NCBI GenBank assembly: GCA_008931825.1
Contig: QXVZ01021659.1
Coordinates: 1 to 64,000 of the forward strand
Source of the DNA: Phallusia fumigata
Lineage: Eukaryota; Chordata; Ascidiacea; Phlebobranchia; Ascidiidae
Length of the DNA: 64,000 nucleotides
Reading direction: 5' to 3'
Shown: piece by piece, positions 12,401 through 27,100 of the stretch
Numbering within the stretch: the stretch's first letter is position 1
Layout: every line of letters begins with the position of its first letter
Made by a program: the position numbers and the translations under genes
Notes under the pieces: generated by a model
What the model saw: the letters and a program-made list of their open reading frames with translations, nothing else
Database searches by the model: none
Told to the model about the DNA's origin: nothing

Positions 12401-14693
12401 ACCTGTCAGGTGACTCATTAAAAACGAACCTGATTTTTCATCAAACACCGTCATTGCGTAATCAAAAATTTCCTAAAATTATATTTAGACCAAATCGGTA
12501 AGTTTTAAAGTTGTTTTTCACCTAGCGAGGGTAGTAATGTTAATGCGAGAAAATGACCTACGTATCATCTGATACGCCCACAATAGTCACTAAAAACTTA
12601 TTTACCACAGCGATTCCGAATCGTGTTCATTGCTTCATGTTACCAACTCGACCCGAGGTGTGTCCCGGATGTTCGGCAGAGACGACACGACTTAGGCAAC
12701 ATGTTACTCCTCCGCTCGTTATTCATGCTGCCATCACGGCTCAAGCTATCGCTCAGGCGCATTGTTTTGAGGATTACTTGCTTAATGCGATGAGTTGCGT
12801 AACAGACAAAATGATTGACGCGTGGATATAAATCTGGGCGCAAGGCGTGTTGCAAGGAAATCTGCACTTGTATCGGACCGGACGATGTACGTCATCAAGT
12901 TTTCGGATCAATCAACCGATTTACAAAGGTACTTGAAAGCTCAGTTTGTGTGCGATGTTAACTTAGTTAATCCAGATGATGAGCGCAACGAATTCGCCCT
13001 GTGTGTTAAAGCTATATGCTGATTGTCCGAGGTCGCTTAAAGGCCAACACGGAGGCTCCGAGATTAGACTAGCTTTGACAAATTTACCAAATATTCCCGA
13101 CATGTTCAATTGACCATGAGTTGAGCAAACTGACGACCCGGTAGGAGATTTGCGTGGGACGTGACAGGCACCTTTTTGAAATGGGTTTATGTGTCAAATA
13201 CGGATTTGGATTCGGAACGAATCCCGATCGTGTTATGCCTGATCATGTGGGAAGAGTAAGTTGCGTATACACAACGACCACCGCCTGGGTGACGTAACGG
13301 CTGACGTTAATCTGGGAAAACTCAGAATTTTAACCAAGACGCAAGTTCCGCATGATATTGGAACAAATATTTTGGAGGCACTTAACATTTCCTGGAAAAT
13401 CTGCCAGTTGTAGTTTGTAACGTGGGCAAAGGGTATGTCTCCGGTTAAACCGTTTCAAACCTGATTCACGCAAAAACGTCAAATGCGAAAAAACAGGTTA
13501 GGAAGGTTAGGTCGTTTAACCTTTTCCACCGAAACAACGTCATACGTTAAGATCGACGGGATGTTTTTGTTTTAGTCATGAAACTTGATTAAACTCACTA
13601 CCATCTCGATCGTTTAATTTGCATGTTTTGCAAAATGACGATGTTATAGGCACTGATAATATTCAAAAAAGCTTCATCATTGACAGTAATACTTTATGTT
13701 GTAAACAGCAGGGAGTTGGAATTAATTTTTTTGTATCACGAGCTGTTGTTAAGTTGTATGAAAAGCACAACTCGATCTACATTTTTTTAAATTAGCGACA
13801 CTTTCCAAGTAGAATGTGACAAACAACGAGAAATAGACTAAAGTTGCCACAGTATGTTACGGCTTGTATGTACATGATGTGTGGCCAAAAGACTAATTAC
13901 CACCCCTCTATAACTGGAAAATTACGTGTTTCAAGTTACGTAAATGTAAACGCATCGATTTGTCGTGCTATTTTTGTTTTACATGTTTACAACCTAAACG
14001 ACATACGACTACCGAAAAAGATTGTTTTCCAGAAAACCAGCACAGAAATATGTTTCTAGCTGTGATACTGCTTCTTTAAAAGGTAGCGTTCTCTACTCCG
14101 GAGAATATACCTTTGTGTAATCGTGGAAACACTTTGCATCACACGGGTGTATTGTTCACGACACCCCGACAGACAATTGGATTGCCCAGTCCAAAATATA
14201 ATAACTTGTTTACCCCATGAAGACCTGTAAACACTTCAGCTTTTAGTAGATGTACGTACTTTATTACGAGAAACATTCGGTTATTCACCGAAAGTGCTAG
14301 AAAACGCAATTAAACAATATAACACACATATTCTAGTTGATACTTTTTAGTCGACTGATATTCCTTGTTGCTTAACGCATAAAATACAATTTTCGGGAGG
14401 GCGAATTTGGACGGAAAGTCGAATTTTGTTTTCATGTACAACTGTACATGTTGCTCTAAGCTAGTCCTATACAAGAGCCTTCAAAACAGTGATTTGATAC
14501 AATAGATATACATATATATTTTCTATGCATGTTAATACATCGACGTTTCACTAAAAGCAATGCAATGTAAATAACAGAACAGCTACGTGTAAACACAAAT
14601 ACAAAAATAGCGTTATCTATATTTCACAATACTTTTTCTTAGAGTTTGGTCAAAGAGTACCACTTTACAAACGATCACACAGCCTATAAAAAT
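6451..14693. other. Long intergenic stretch, no supported gene
   Basis: About 8 kb with only short ORFs on both strands, often open in several frames at once and without recognisable domains. The CpG-richer parts (about 12000-13350) account for the longer random ORFs. No tRNA, repeat array or obvious transposon end was seen. Distal regulatory elements of rootletin or of unknown neighbours could lie here, but nothing in the bases shows this. Confidence 0.5.
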
Positions 14694-14699
14694 ATTTAT
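14694..14699 (-). terminator. Probable poly(A) signal of rootletin
   Basis: TTTATT on the plus strand (AATAAA on the minus strand) lies about 430 bases after the rootletin stop codon. It is the nearest full hexamer downstream; no gene lies between. Confidence 0.4.
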
Positions 14700-15125
14700 T
14701 CTAGATGAATCGAATATGAATAACCGGACAGTGATTAGAATTAAAAGCATTTAATTACAAATATGCAGACGTTGAAACAGTACATAAATTCAACAGTGGT
14801 TGTCTTATATACAGTGAACACATGTAAACCACGCAGTTGCAATCCATTAACATTACACAAATGATAACCATGCCAGTGGCATAAACTGTACACATTTCCT
14901 TAATAGATATCGCTATAGAGTGTCTGTATGTCCACAATGGTTTCTGTGGAAAAAGGTGTATCAATAAAGTGTATAGTGCAAGTGTACCGGGCAAAACAGT
15001 GTAGGAATAACAAAGTGTGAAATTCGTGCACAGTAAAAAACAAGATCCGTGTGGTAAAAAACAAGCGTCGTATAAAATAGGCCACGTATGTAAAATGTGA
15101 ATTCAATGAAGTTTAATGCTGTGAA

Positions 15126-18100
15126 TTATGGTTTTGATCGGTGTGATGAATAAGGCTGACGACGGCGAATCTCTTGACTCAGTTGGTCTTTGAGGGTTGA
15201 AACCTGAAAGATTAAATCAGATAGCTCGGTAAAAGGTCATTACGGTGGCAAACTCGAAAAGGGTCAAAAACATCTTGCCATATATGTACCTGTTCCTCGA
15301 GGCCTTTTACTCTCTGACGATGCGCCCTCTCGCGCGCCTCAAGTGTTCGTTCTGTTTGTATCTGGGCAGTTCTCAGTCTTTCCATTTCCATCTCAGATTC
15401 CTGCCTGTGTCTAGTTGTTACCTCGATCAGTCGCTGGGCATTGCCCTGCTCAGAGTCGGAGAGTTGAGCTTGTAGTGCCTACACAACAAACACCAGTTAG
15501 TTGATTTACAATGTACGCACCGCTAAACGTATTCGGACACGTAAGCAAACAGTCAAATTAAAAATGTCAATGTTTGTTATGCATCGCACCTGGATTGTCT
15601 TCCGTGCGTCATCCAGCTCACTTTCCATGTCTCGAATGGACCTGTCCAGGTGGCCCTTGTTCTCGGCAAGGCGTATCGACTCTTCTTCAGTCTTCAAGCG
15701 CTCACGTTCAACCTGTGTGGCATGTCATCGGTTACACGGGGCCCGGCGTTTAAACAACACACAAGGCACTGCGCAGCGGCCATACTTAGTAACAGGTACC
15801 TTATCGAGAGTTTTTTGCAAAGCGGATTTGTCTTTCTCCAAGCGAACTGCTCCGCGTTGGGTTTCACGCTTTTCTGAATCCAACTGAGCAATGGCCCTTT
15901 GCAGCCCGGTGATGCGTTCTTGCAGAATTCGCTTCTCCTCCTGCAACTTTTGGTTGCGTTCGAGGCCCACAGTTTCGTTTTCTTGATGTTGGCCGAGCAT
16001 CTAAAAATCACACATCATGCGTGTTGTGTCTCTGAGCACCAGTAGATTACTGTGATTTAAAAAAAAATCAACCTGTTGCAAACTCTTTAATTGATTGTCC
16101 AGTTCCGACTTGCGTACTTCGCAATCTTCCAGATCATGTGTAAGATTGTGAACTCGTTCCTGAAGCGCCCCGTTCTGTTTTTTCAGATCAGCAACAGCTT
16201 GACGCGCAGCTTGCAGACGCTCCTAAGACAGTGATGGATTGGTTGCATCGACCGCAAGCTCAAAACCGGGGCGAACTTGTTTATTTAGAAATGTACCTGT
16301 AACACGCGGCGGTCGTGCTCCGACGCGGTGAGCATTTTCTGCAGCTGGCTGATCTTCTCGTTGAGAGAGTTGGTCGTCGCATCTTTCTCCGACATGGAAA
16401 GTGACAATGACTGAACCTGTTTAGGATTAAGGTTAGTTGGGCACCGGGTCAAGCAAAACTTTATTTTATTATGTTACCTTATCTTTTAGGTGACTCTCAC
16501 CCTCCTCTGTTTTGGCAAGTGCAGTGCTTAATCTGTCGATAGTAAGCTGAAGCGATGTACATTTTCCTTCCAAGTCTTGAATTTGACTGGTCAGATTGTT
16601 GATGCGTTCCTGTTGAACCTAAACAAAAAACAAATTTCGACCTTTTACATCACGCAATTATAAGTAGTGACTCAAAACTACGTATAATACCTGATTAGCG
16701 GTTTCTTTGTCGTTAAGAGACAGCTTGTTACGTTGTAAGTCTCCTTCAAACGCACGACGGGCAAGTTCGAGTTTTGTGGCGCGTTGTTCTGACATATCAA
16801 ATGCCTCCTTGAGTTTGCGTTTGTCGGCCTCAAGTTTTGCCTGTTGCGCCTTCATCTTATTGATCTTATCCTACAGTAATCCGGATATTGTGACATACTT
16901 GCTTACAATTAACATGTAAAGTTTACGTAACCAATAGTTGCATACCTGTAGAGCGCGTCGTTCACTTTCGGCATTCTGCTGTGCGCGTTCAAGCTGCGCT
17001 AACTTTTCTGTCATGCTCTTCTGTTCCCGTTCGTTTCTTCTGATTGTCTCTTCTTGTAGCATGAGGGCAGTTTGTGCGGAAGCCAAACGTCCGTGAGCCC
17101 CCCTCTTGCCTTCCTCTGCTTCACCGAGCGATTTCTGAAGCTGCTGCAAACGCTGGTTGACACGGTCGCGGTCCGCTTCCATTTCCATCAACTATAATAA
17201 GACCATGTTTAGAAACAATTTCAGGAATCAATGTTTCACAAAGTACCTGGCGTGTAAGATTGGAAACTTCAATTTTGGCGTCATCCTTCTCGCGTTGAGT
17301 ATCCTTCAGCTCTTGTACGAAGTCGCGCAGAGCGGCGCGAACCACTTCTGGGTCAATATCCTGGACAAGTTGCTCGGTTCGACTACAAAACATATTGCAC
17401 ACCAGGCAAACTTTCGAAATTTACGTGACAAATTTTAATCATATTTAAATTAAATCGTACGTGGGTGACCCCGATCTTCGGTAGCTTGGCGAAAGGCTTC
17501 GGGTTCTGTCAGGTGATCCTGTTGTTGGGATTGGAGTTCCTTTGCCTCCAGTTGTTGTGGTAAATGTGTTGTCATACCCCTTGCCAGGTGACGGGGATCG
17601 CCTAAACATATGCCATAAATATCACAACAAAATGTTAAGAGTATCAAACTGTGTACCTGCTTGGCGATGGTGTAGCGGATCGGTAGCCTCTCATTGGGCT
17701 CATTGTTCTTCCCAACCTCGAGATTCCTAGTGTTCGTCGGAGGGCGCTGTGCAAGCTTCCCAACTTGAACTCGACATCGCGCTTGTTGCCTGTCAAGTCG
17801 AACAAATATGTTAGTTTTCATGCATAAAAAACAAAACAAAATTTGGTTTGTGTAGTTAACACGTACCTTCCACCTTGACAATCTCGTTTTCAAGGCCAGT
17901 TATTCTTCCCTCAGCGGCCGAAAGTTTCAATTTGTTTTCGGCCAGCTCCTCTTCTGCCGCCTCGAGTTTTAAGCCAGTTGTCCTGAGATCGTCTTTGTTT
18001 TTCTTTGATGTTGCTGTGGATTCAGCAAGTTGTTCAAGGAAGTCTCTTTCCCTGACGCGGCTGTCGTCTTCCAACTCGGCAAGTTTTCGTTGCAACATGG

Positions 18101-21100
18101 AATTCTTGAGAAATCGGGCATTTATGTATCGGTGCCAATATGACAACGTAAAAAAATGATTTAGTTCAAACTCTTACTTCTTTCAGAGCTTGCTCTTTGC
18201 TTGCTTCGGTTGCTACAATCTTCTGTTTCAACCCGAATGATTCACGTCTTGCTTCCTCTTCACGTTCTTCATCGGATGCAACCCGAGACTGAAGATCCTC
18301 AACCTCTTTGGACTTTTTGGTGTTTTCACCATCCAACATTTTAACCTGTTGTTCAGACATGTATTGAGTGACTCGTTGTTGAATAATAAACTTTTTTATG
18401 AACTTAATCTTTACTTGACGTCTTAGTTCCTGGAGCTCCCTTCTGGCTTCCAAACGGCTTCTCTCGACTTCACGAAGACTTGCCCTAAGGTCGCCATTCT
18501 CCTTTTGAACATTTCCACGGCTTTCGTCAAGGACGGCAATCTTTTGTTCCTTTTCTTCGTTAGCTCTCTGTACATTGAAATGTATATGGATGTTTATCGA
18601 TTTGTACAACAGCAGTAACTTGCTGAATGGAATAAAAACCTTGAGTGCAATTCTCTCTTGTTCAGCCTTCTTAACTTGTGACCGCAACTGGTCATTGGCC
18701 TTGTTCAAGGTGTGTTTTTCATGAATTTCGTCGTTAACCCCACGTTTCAGTTCAAGATTCTCTTTGCGCTGTCGGTCGCGTTGCTCCTCGGTTTCCCGAA
18801 CCTGAGTTAACGTTTTGTGTTGAAGCGTTAAGGCCTAACATGATGATTCAACAAACTTAAATCGTTATCTGACCTTTCGTTGGGCTTCGATAAGGTCGCG
18901 TCTGACACCATCTCGGGCGTCTTCCACCATGCGTAGCTGCAATTTCAGTTCCTCAACCTGTTTCGATCAAGCGCAATAGTTAAGATGTGCAACTCGTCAA
19001 TTTGTGGTTTGCAACGTGTAATTAGTCTTACCTCCTTAAGTGCCGCATCCCGCATTGCGTGAACTTGCTTGCAGGCATCATTAAGGCCCTTCACTTCTCG
19101 CTCGTGCGCTTCTGTTGCAAGTTCAAATTGAGTACGGAAGTCCTTCAACTCCTGGGTGATCTGGTTTACTGTTGCCTATAATACAATTGTATATTGTACT
19201 TGGGTTTACGTCTAACAAGCAAATTATAAGTCGTTAGACTTACCCGGTCTTTCTCGTGTTTGGAGTTGGCTTGTCGTTTTAACTTTTCATATTCATTTTC
19301 CAATTCCTGGACATTTTGTGATGCGTTGTTCAGCTTCTCCTGGAGAGCATTCTTTTCGGTTTCTTTCATCGAAAGAGATTGCTGTTTTTCTGCCTCGGCC
19401 ATGATAAGCTCTTCATTGTGTTCCTGCAACATTGTTGATACACTATAAGCATATTTTAGATGACACTAAAACCTCGTTAAAGAGTTCTGTATGTCTAACC
19501 GACAACTGTCTCACCAAAATTCAAGCACTGTAACATTTACACGAAACAAGTCTAAGTCATTTACTTACACGCAAAATGCGACCAAGAGTATAATTTGGCT
19601 TTGCCATGTGATTCCAGCGGTCAAGACGAAATTTTATATTGCTGTCTGTGTCCCCCATCTTGCAACACTTTACCCAACTTTACTGCCTCAACTAGCGCCA
19701 AAACTTAAAAAATGCAACAAAATCCGTTTCTGAAACCCAAAACCAATACACCTAATCAAAATATTAACCCTGCTCAAGAAAACAAAGTTCTGAATATTGC
19801 CAGCGCAACCTATCTGACTGGAGACTTGGCGATATGAAATATGAATGTGTGTGGTCTACCCTTGTTTCCGTTTTGTCCAAGGACAAACACGAAAAGAAAT
19901 GTGTAACCCGATACCAGATGTATTTTGATTGTCACATCATGCTGCAACACCTGAAATCAGGTTGAAATAACATCGTGACCGCTGTTTTTGAACCGATGGC
20001 GAAATAACACAATCGTCTTAAATAAGCACTTTGCTGCTAATAGCTAAAAATTGCACCCCCGCAGTTACAAACCTTTTTGGTAAATCCCTTCGAATTACCT
20101 GGTTAATAGCCTCAATTTCTTCTTGCAGTTCTTGTTTTTCGGCTTCATATTTTGCAACGATTTCCTCTTTTTCAAGGTTACATTCATGAAGGATGTCTTC
20201 CTTTTCAGACTGCATGTCCAAACGCAATGTTTCCTGGAAACGTACAAATTCTGTTAAACAACTGTTCGCAGATATCACTTTGTTTTTACCAACCTTTTCG
20301 CGGGACGCCTTTTCGATATCCTCCTCGTGAGATTGCTTTTCGGTCTTCAAAGCCACCTGTGCTTCCCTTTCCTGCTGAATCATCGACTGGTTCAAAAGTT
20401 GAATGTCTCTCTGCAGTTTGGCATTCTCGACTTCCATCTCTTTACGCACGCGACCGACCTCGACTAACCAAATAAACAAACATATAGTACTCAAAGATTC
20501 CCTTTGAGCCACATTGTATCTTGGTTACCTTGCAGTGCCTCGTTCTTCATCAAGGCATTTTGGTTAATCTCCTCAAGCTGTTCCTTCTTGGCCTCCAATG
20601 TCCCAGCAACATTTTGGACGTCGAACAGATTATTTTCGAGGGCTTCCTTATCAGCTCTGTAATAAAAAAAGAGAAATATGATATATAAGTTATAACTGTA
20701 TTCGGGTCGACTTTGTTTTAAGTACTCACCTTAGTCCTGCCATTTCTTCAGATAGAGTTCTGTTTTCGCGTTCAGTAGCAGTGAGTTGAACAATGAGATT
20801 GGCCTTCTCTTTAGTAAGCTCTTCCTTCTCCTTTGTGAGTTTGTTATTCATGTCATTCAACCGCGCTACTTCATCTGCGGTGCGACCGAGATCCTCCTCA
20901 ACGTTCGTCTTGTGTCTCGTGCACTGAAATAAAACGTTTAATAAACGAAAGAAAGAACATTATTTAAATTATCCTTTACGCTGTATTACTTGGCTCAAAG
21001 AGTCATACAACTCTGCTTTTTCTCTGTGGAGCAACATCAGATCCTGCTCCAGTTTCTCTCGACTTTGTTCTGTCAGGATCAGACTATGATCTAATCCGGC

Positions 21101-24100
21101 CTTTTCGTTGTGAAGATCCATCTTTTCTTGTTCCGTCTTGATAAGCTCAGCACGAATAGAGTCCTTCTCCAGCGCTAGATCGTATTTGGCGGCTCCCAAA
21201 GCGGCAAACTTTTCTTCCAACTTCAAAAGTTTATGCATTTTTTTGCCGTTTGACCTTTATATCGCCATCTAGTGGCCGTATTCTACAAACCTACCTCAGC
21301 AATTGCTTTGTGCAGATCAACCTTGTCTTGTGCAAGACCCTCATTTAGGGCTTGCATTTTTGCAAGTTGGTCTCTTAGTGTAGCTTCTTCTGTCTTTAAC
21401 TTATTTAATGACAGTTCAATTTCACCATTTGTTCTTTCAACCTAAAAGAAGTGGGCTTTGCTATTCGACAAATTTTATCTGTCACATATTCGAGCTTAAA
21501 GTTGCTTACCTTTGCCAATGCCTCCACGACCTCGGCCTTTTCAGCTTCCATTATCTCTTTTTCCAGGACGGCTCTGTTTAGAGCTTCCTTGGTGGTCACA
21601 AGTTGCTCACGCAATGACGATTGTTTGTCATCCATGTTGTCCACAGCCGAAATTCTGCGCATCAATACACAACATAGAATGAAAGTTGTTTAATTTAGCT
21701 TTCTGTTGCTACGTACCCTCTCTGTAGTTCCTTCTCTTTGCGAACCAAATCCTTCAGCAGATCTTCCTTCTCATCCTCAACGTTGTCTCTCTGTCTTTGC
21801 AGCTCAGCATTAGCCGCCTGAAGTCTGTCCTTCTCGGCTACAAGGGCATCAATGCGACCTTGCAGGGTTTGGCGCTCCTTGCCCATTTCATGTTTCTCAC
21901 TACAAAATGTTCGTTAGTCGTCTATATACTTGAAGTTGAAAGCCTGCAGCTATTAGTAGCTTACCTTCCAACCACCTCTGCACTTGACTTATAACGATAA
22001 GCATCGCGTTTAGCATCATCTTTAGCTCGCGTGGTGTTATCAAGCTCTTCCTTTAGAGCCAAAACTTCGCCTTCCATGGTCTTTCTTTCCGCATCGTTGT
22101 CTGCAGCTTGCTTCTTCAGCGACGAAGCAGCGTCACGAGCAGCTTCCAACTTGGCACGTAGTTCCTTTTAAACACGGGTAAACATAATACTTTCTGCTTC
22201 ATAAAAAATGATGCGAAGTAGCTGTGTTTAACTTACTTGCACTTGGAGCTGTCTCTTTTGCAATGCCGCCTGAACCGCGTTGTAGGTTGAATCAGCGAAG
22301 GACGGGGAGACACCTCGAATAGCTGGAGATCTTCCGCGGCGAGGTGATCTGCGTCCAGGGGATGGAGACCTCAGTGGAGAATAACTTCTTCTGTAAATAT
22401 TTAAAATTATAGGAAATTTTCGCGAAAACATGGCGCAAAAATATGTTGCTGCTTAATCTTATCACCTTGTTTCCTTCGGCCAAACGCGCACAAACGTAGT
22501 TTGATATGTAGCCGGTGATATCGAGCACGTACATTTACTGCGGTCGTAGGTTTTCTTGCTTATGTTTGCTTTGCAGTAATCGCATTTAATTTTCTTTCCC
22601 ACGCTTATCTTGTACCGCACACCTTTGTGGCTGTCGGCGGATGGTCTTTTTGAACGCGCAGTTGTGTATGAGCGCAAAGGCGACACAACATCGTCAGTTT
22701 CTGCTGACTCGTCATTTAGATGAGCTCCGTGTAGAAAAACTGAACTGTCCTCGCCAAATGAACCTTGTAGACCAGGCGACAAAAACCCACTGTCATCAGA
22801 ACTAATTGTGGAAAATATTGGGCTCGCATGCGAAACCAACGAAATTTTTCTGCCAGTTCGCTCGCCAGATGCCGCTTGATACTGCCTAACTAAATCTCGA
22901 ACTTTACCGCTCCGTGGTGTTGAGTGCATTACGCACTAAAATTGTAAATTGGTAATTCTTTTTTGCAAAACAATGAACACTTTCGTTTAATTTAGGTCTG
23001 CGAAGAGAAGTATGTTTGCTGAAATAAACTTAAGCAAAACTAAAAACCGACTGCACTCCACGAGTGTAACAAACTTCTGGTTGATCTGTAAAATTAACCT
23101 CTACCGATCTGTCACCCTGCGTCGCACAAATTTACGACTGACTGCAAAATATTATACTTGCTGCGCGAGAAGGACAAAAAGTCACTATCAAGCTTGGTTA
23201 AACTGAAGGGCAAGCGTCCTGGCGAAAAGAGGGGCCCTCTAACCAGCTCAACAAAAAAGCGACTGAGTGAAGAGGTTTGAGCACCTTTGGACATACTTCG
23301 CGTAGATGGGCCAGTTTAAAGTTAAGCAAATATGCCACAAGAGCCGTTGCGGCGAGGAGGCTCAACAATGTTAACTGGAATGTATGAGTCCGGCAGAAAG
23401 CCGCTAATTTTGTCACACCGAAGTACGAGACAAAACAAATACCCTTAAATCCTGTTATTCACAACAATTGCTCCAAAATTCATAACAACCACCTCTCAAA
23501 CATAATACCTAGTTTACGGATCTAACAGCAAATATAAGATAATAAATATTTTAAAACGGCTTTCCACTCCATTAAACCCACGTTACTGACACGATTTGCC
23601 ACTTACGTTCGGCATCGCCAATACTTATTACCTTGGTGAGGATCCAATACCAAGGTCGGCCATTGATTCGGTGAGCTCCTGTACTGCTGATGCCCTGGGA
23701 CTGTCGGACAATGCCATGGCAAGGTCGGCGTCGGCGATCACTGATTGAGCAATATCACGAAGAGCTTGCTCCAATGCCCGTTTCTCTTCAGCCACAGTTG
23801 CCGCAGCCTCCTCATCTTCCACTCCACCGTCGACGCGCGTACTCTCCTGTATTACCACATAGTAATTTTACAGCAAATGTTTCTGATACTCTGGACGCCC
23901 GAATGAGGCGTTCTGTAGAATTGATATGACTTTTAAAATTACTACAAGTTAGGTTATGTACCAGAGGTCTTGCCGATGAGCTTAAGTCGTTGATGGTTCG
24001 GTCCTTGTCACTAAGCTGAGACTTGGCGCGATCATAAGCCACGGTCAGCTCGTTGATGCGAGCATTCAAACGCGCTTTTTCGGAGTCAAAGTCAGACTGC

Positions 24101-27100
24101 ATCTGAAGCATTTCCTTGACCTGCAAAAATAATCTTTCGTCTTGGATCGTACAAAAACAGAAAATAAAAAAGTTTTGCCAGAATACAAGACCACTAAAAG
24201 TAATTACCAAAACATTTTTGTGAGTAAACAAACCAGTCTTCTAGTGGATTTTTTTCTTACTTATTGCTTGTTAAAAGGATCATTCTGTCTCAAAAATTAC
24301 AACCAAAGACGCACCTTGTTGCGCAATTGTCCTTCAATGTCACCGCGTTCCGTCTTTTCGCGCTCTAGCGACACCTTTGCGGACGTGTCCTGCACACTCT
24401 GGTTGGAGTTCAAGTTGAGACATGCCGCATGCAACTCCCTCGCGCCACGCTAGAGTAATGAAAATCAATATAACACACCTCAAACGTACATTGTCTCCAA
24501 CCTTCTATTTCTTACACAAACAAAATACTTTTTGTGCGACAAGCAAAAGTTGTGGCGACTAATAAAGTCCAACTATGTATTCGTGTTGTTGAGGTACAAG
24601 TCATTAAGCAATCTATTGTACCTGGACATTATTGGCCGCTTGTTCGAGGTCGCGTTGTGTGTTCGATTTGAGATCGTTGAAACCACGGCGAATCTGAACA
24701 ACGGCACGCCACAGGGCCAACAAGCGGCTATGCTCGTCACCAAAATAGGAGCTGAAATTCTGGAAAGGAAACCAGTACGAAAATCAATAAACGACAATAC
24801 ATTCATTGTTCAAAATTGGGTGTAAGGAACGCTTTATAGAAAGGTGATCAAAGAAATTCGTGCAAATGACTGTAAGTAAACAGTCCCAATCGAATACGTA
24901 AGACCATGGAATTGCGGTATATCTTGATTGCGGGTGTTTTTATTGGTTGATTGACACATGTTTGTTGTTATTGATTATGGATACGCCAAAATGCGTCATT
25001 GCAAGGGCTTGTTGAGTTTTAAAGACGATTAACATTTTTACCTCCTGCTCTTCCTTCCACTCGGTTTCCTTACGGCGCAGCTCTTCCTTGACGGTGTTCC
25101 AGTCTTCAGTGACAGCTCGGAGATCATCAGTAAGTTCACCATTGGACTGGTTGGCTTGAGCAAGTTGGTCCCGAAGCATAGAGTTGATGTCGGTCAAACT
25201 TTCGCATCTGGAAAGTCAATACATAATAAGTTGGTTTATTTAATAAAAAAAACAATCATTAGTCACAGCAAAACAGGGTGATGTGCGATTTGCTTTACGC
25301 ACCCTTTAATATTTCACATTACGCCAGGGTAAATGTAGGCGAAAATTTAAATCTTCAGAAAAGACGCGCAGGATTATTTGTCCACGCGCACCGTTGAAAT
25401 GCAAACATTGGAAATTCAAAAGTAGCGAGTTGTATGCGCCGGTCAATGGCGGCGCGACGTTTTACAATTCGCTAACCGGTTCAATGAAAGGCGGTTGAAA
25501 ACAAACATTAACGGCACAGACGAAAGCGCTTGCGAAAAACCAACATCGATTCGAAACGTGAACACAGAATCCTTGGGCCTTATGTCAATTTCGTAAGTCA
25601 AATTTCACGAGGCGCGGTGTGTTATTCGAATACAGCGGAAAGAACGCCGGCATAGCCAAAGGCACCACAAGACGCGCAAGCTCGCGTTCTGATTGGTCAG
25701 GATCGTTCCGATACAATTGCTAAGAAAACAACTCGCTTGGTGCGTATGACGGGAGGCACCACGCAACAAGAATTTTGTTTCCTGTTTTAACACTTTGTTG
25801 TTAAATGTATCGACATCTGATAACACAATGAAGTGCTAGAACAACGTTTCAAAGTTTTGTTATATTTGTGACATTATCTTTGCTTTCGTCTTTGCATGCT
25901 CTACTTTGGTAGCATGTAGCCAGTTTTAACAAGCTCCGCGCAATATTTCGTGACGCAGTAGTAAAATGGATGAGAGGGGCACTTTTTTGCCATTAGTGAT
26001 TGCAAACTCGTTAGAATACACGCTTTAGATGGCAAATTGTTTTTAGCACTGGCATTGTATAAATGGTAAAAAGCATATTCATTTAATTAGGAACAAATTT
26101 ACTTTTGTTTTTCCTCCTCCAACTTAATCAGTGCATCCTCAAGGTCAGTGGTGTGAGATTCCTCAGTGCGACGAAGACGGGCTTCCGTTGAATCCAGGCG
26201 ATTCTTTAGAGTGTCTGTCGTTTCCGAAAGCTTAAACAAACACAAATTAAACGAAAGATGAAATAGCAATCCACCAAAACAAAATCTGCTAGGTTTTTTT
26301 AGCACCTTAATTAGGAAATCAGGACCAAGACATCAATCAAAATCGATTCATTACTTAGTTTATAAACTAAATTTTTTGTTACAGATTACCTCCATTCGTG
26401 ATCGGTCCGACTCCGACCTGAGCAACGCAACCTCTTCTTCCAGCTCGCCACATTTTTTCTTGTACTGAAGAACCTGCAATTAAAAGAAAAGTTACACAAA
26501 ATGCTATTGCACAATCAAAATTAGCTGTTACAAACTCGCATTTGGTTCGCCCACCTGCGCCTTAAGCCCCTCCAACTCTTTCTTATCACTCATTATAAAG
26601 CCACTCTATTTCACAATGTTTCAATACAGTTCCTATACCATTCTGCAATAACCAACGGAAGTGTACGTCTCAGTTTTATAACAAAACTTAAATATCACTT
26701 TTTAATCCTGGAACATCGTGTCAGGTTACTCGTCCCTTACACATACGATACATACATAAACGCGTGAACATGTTTGCCCAACAAAATATAGAACTACCGG
26801 CTTTCAACTCTGACACTGATTCCATAACAACCCTACAAGTATCCGCTTCCTTCAAGCGCAGTGGGTAATATTTGTGGCTCACAATGCTATGCCGGCGTCC
26901 TTCACAATTGCTAGGGCACACTCCCGCGATAGTGTTATGAATCGCGCGAAAAAGACAACAATGAATAGGCCTGGCTGCACTGAGGGAGCAGTCTGTTACG
27001 TTGTTCAGCGTTGCCCCCAATGTTTGATTAAGGGTGATTGCCACAGACGGGCGGCCTTGAAGCATGAGGCATTTAAAACGACCTTCAAACATACCTCGTT

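Noticed and set aside
12553-13022. Plus ORFs of 92 and 66 residues
   Set aside because: Codon use and composition look random, no family similarity, and a competing minus ORF covers the same bases.
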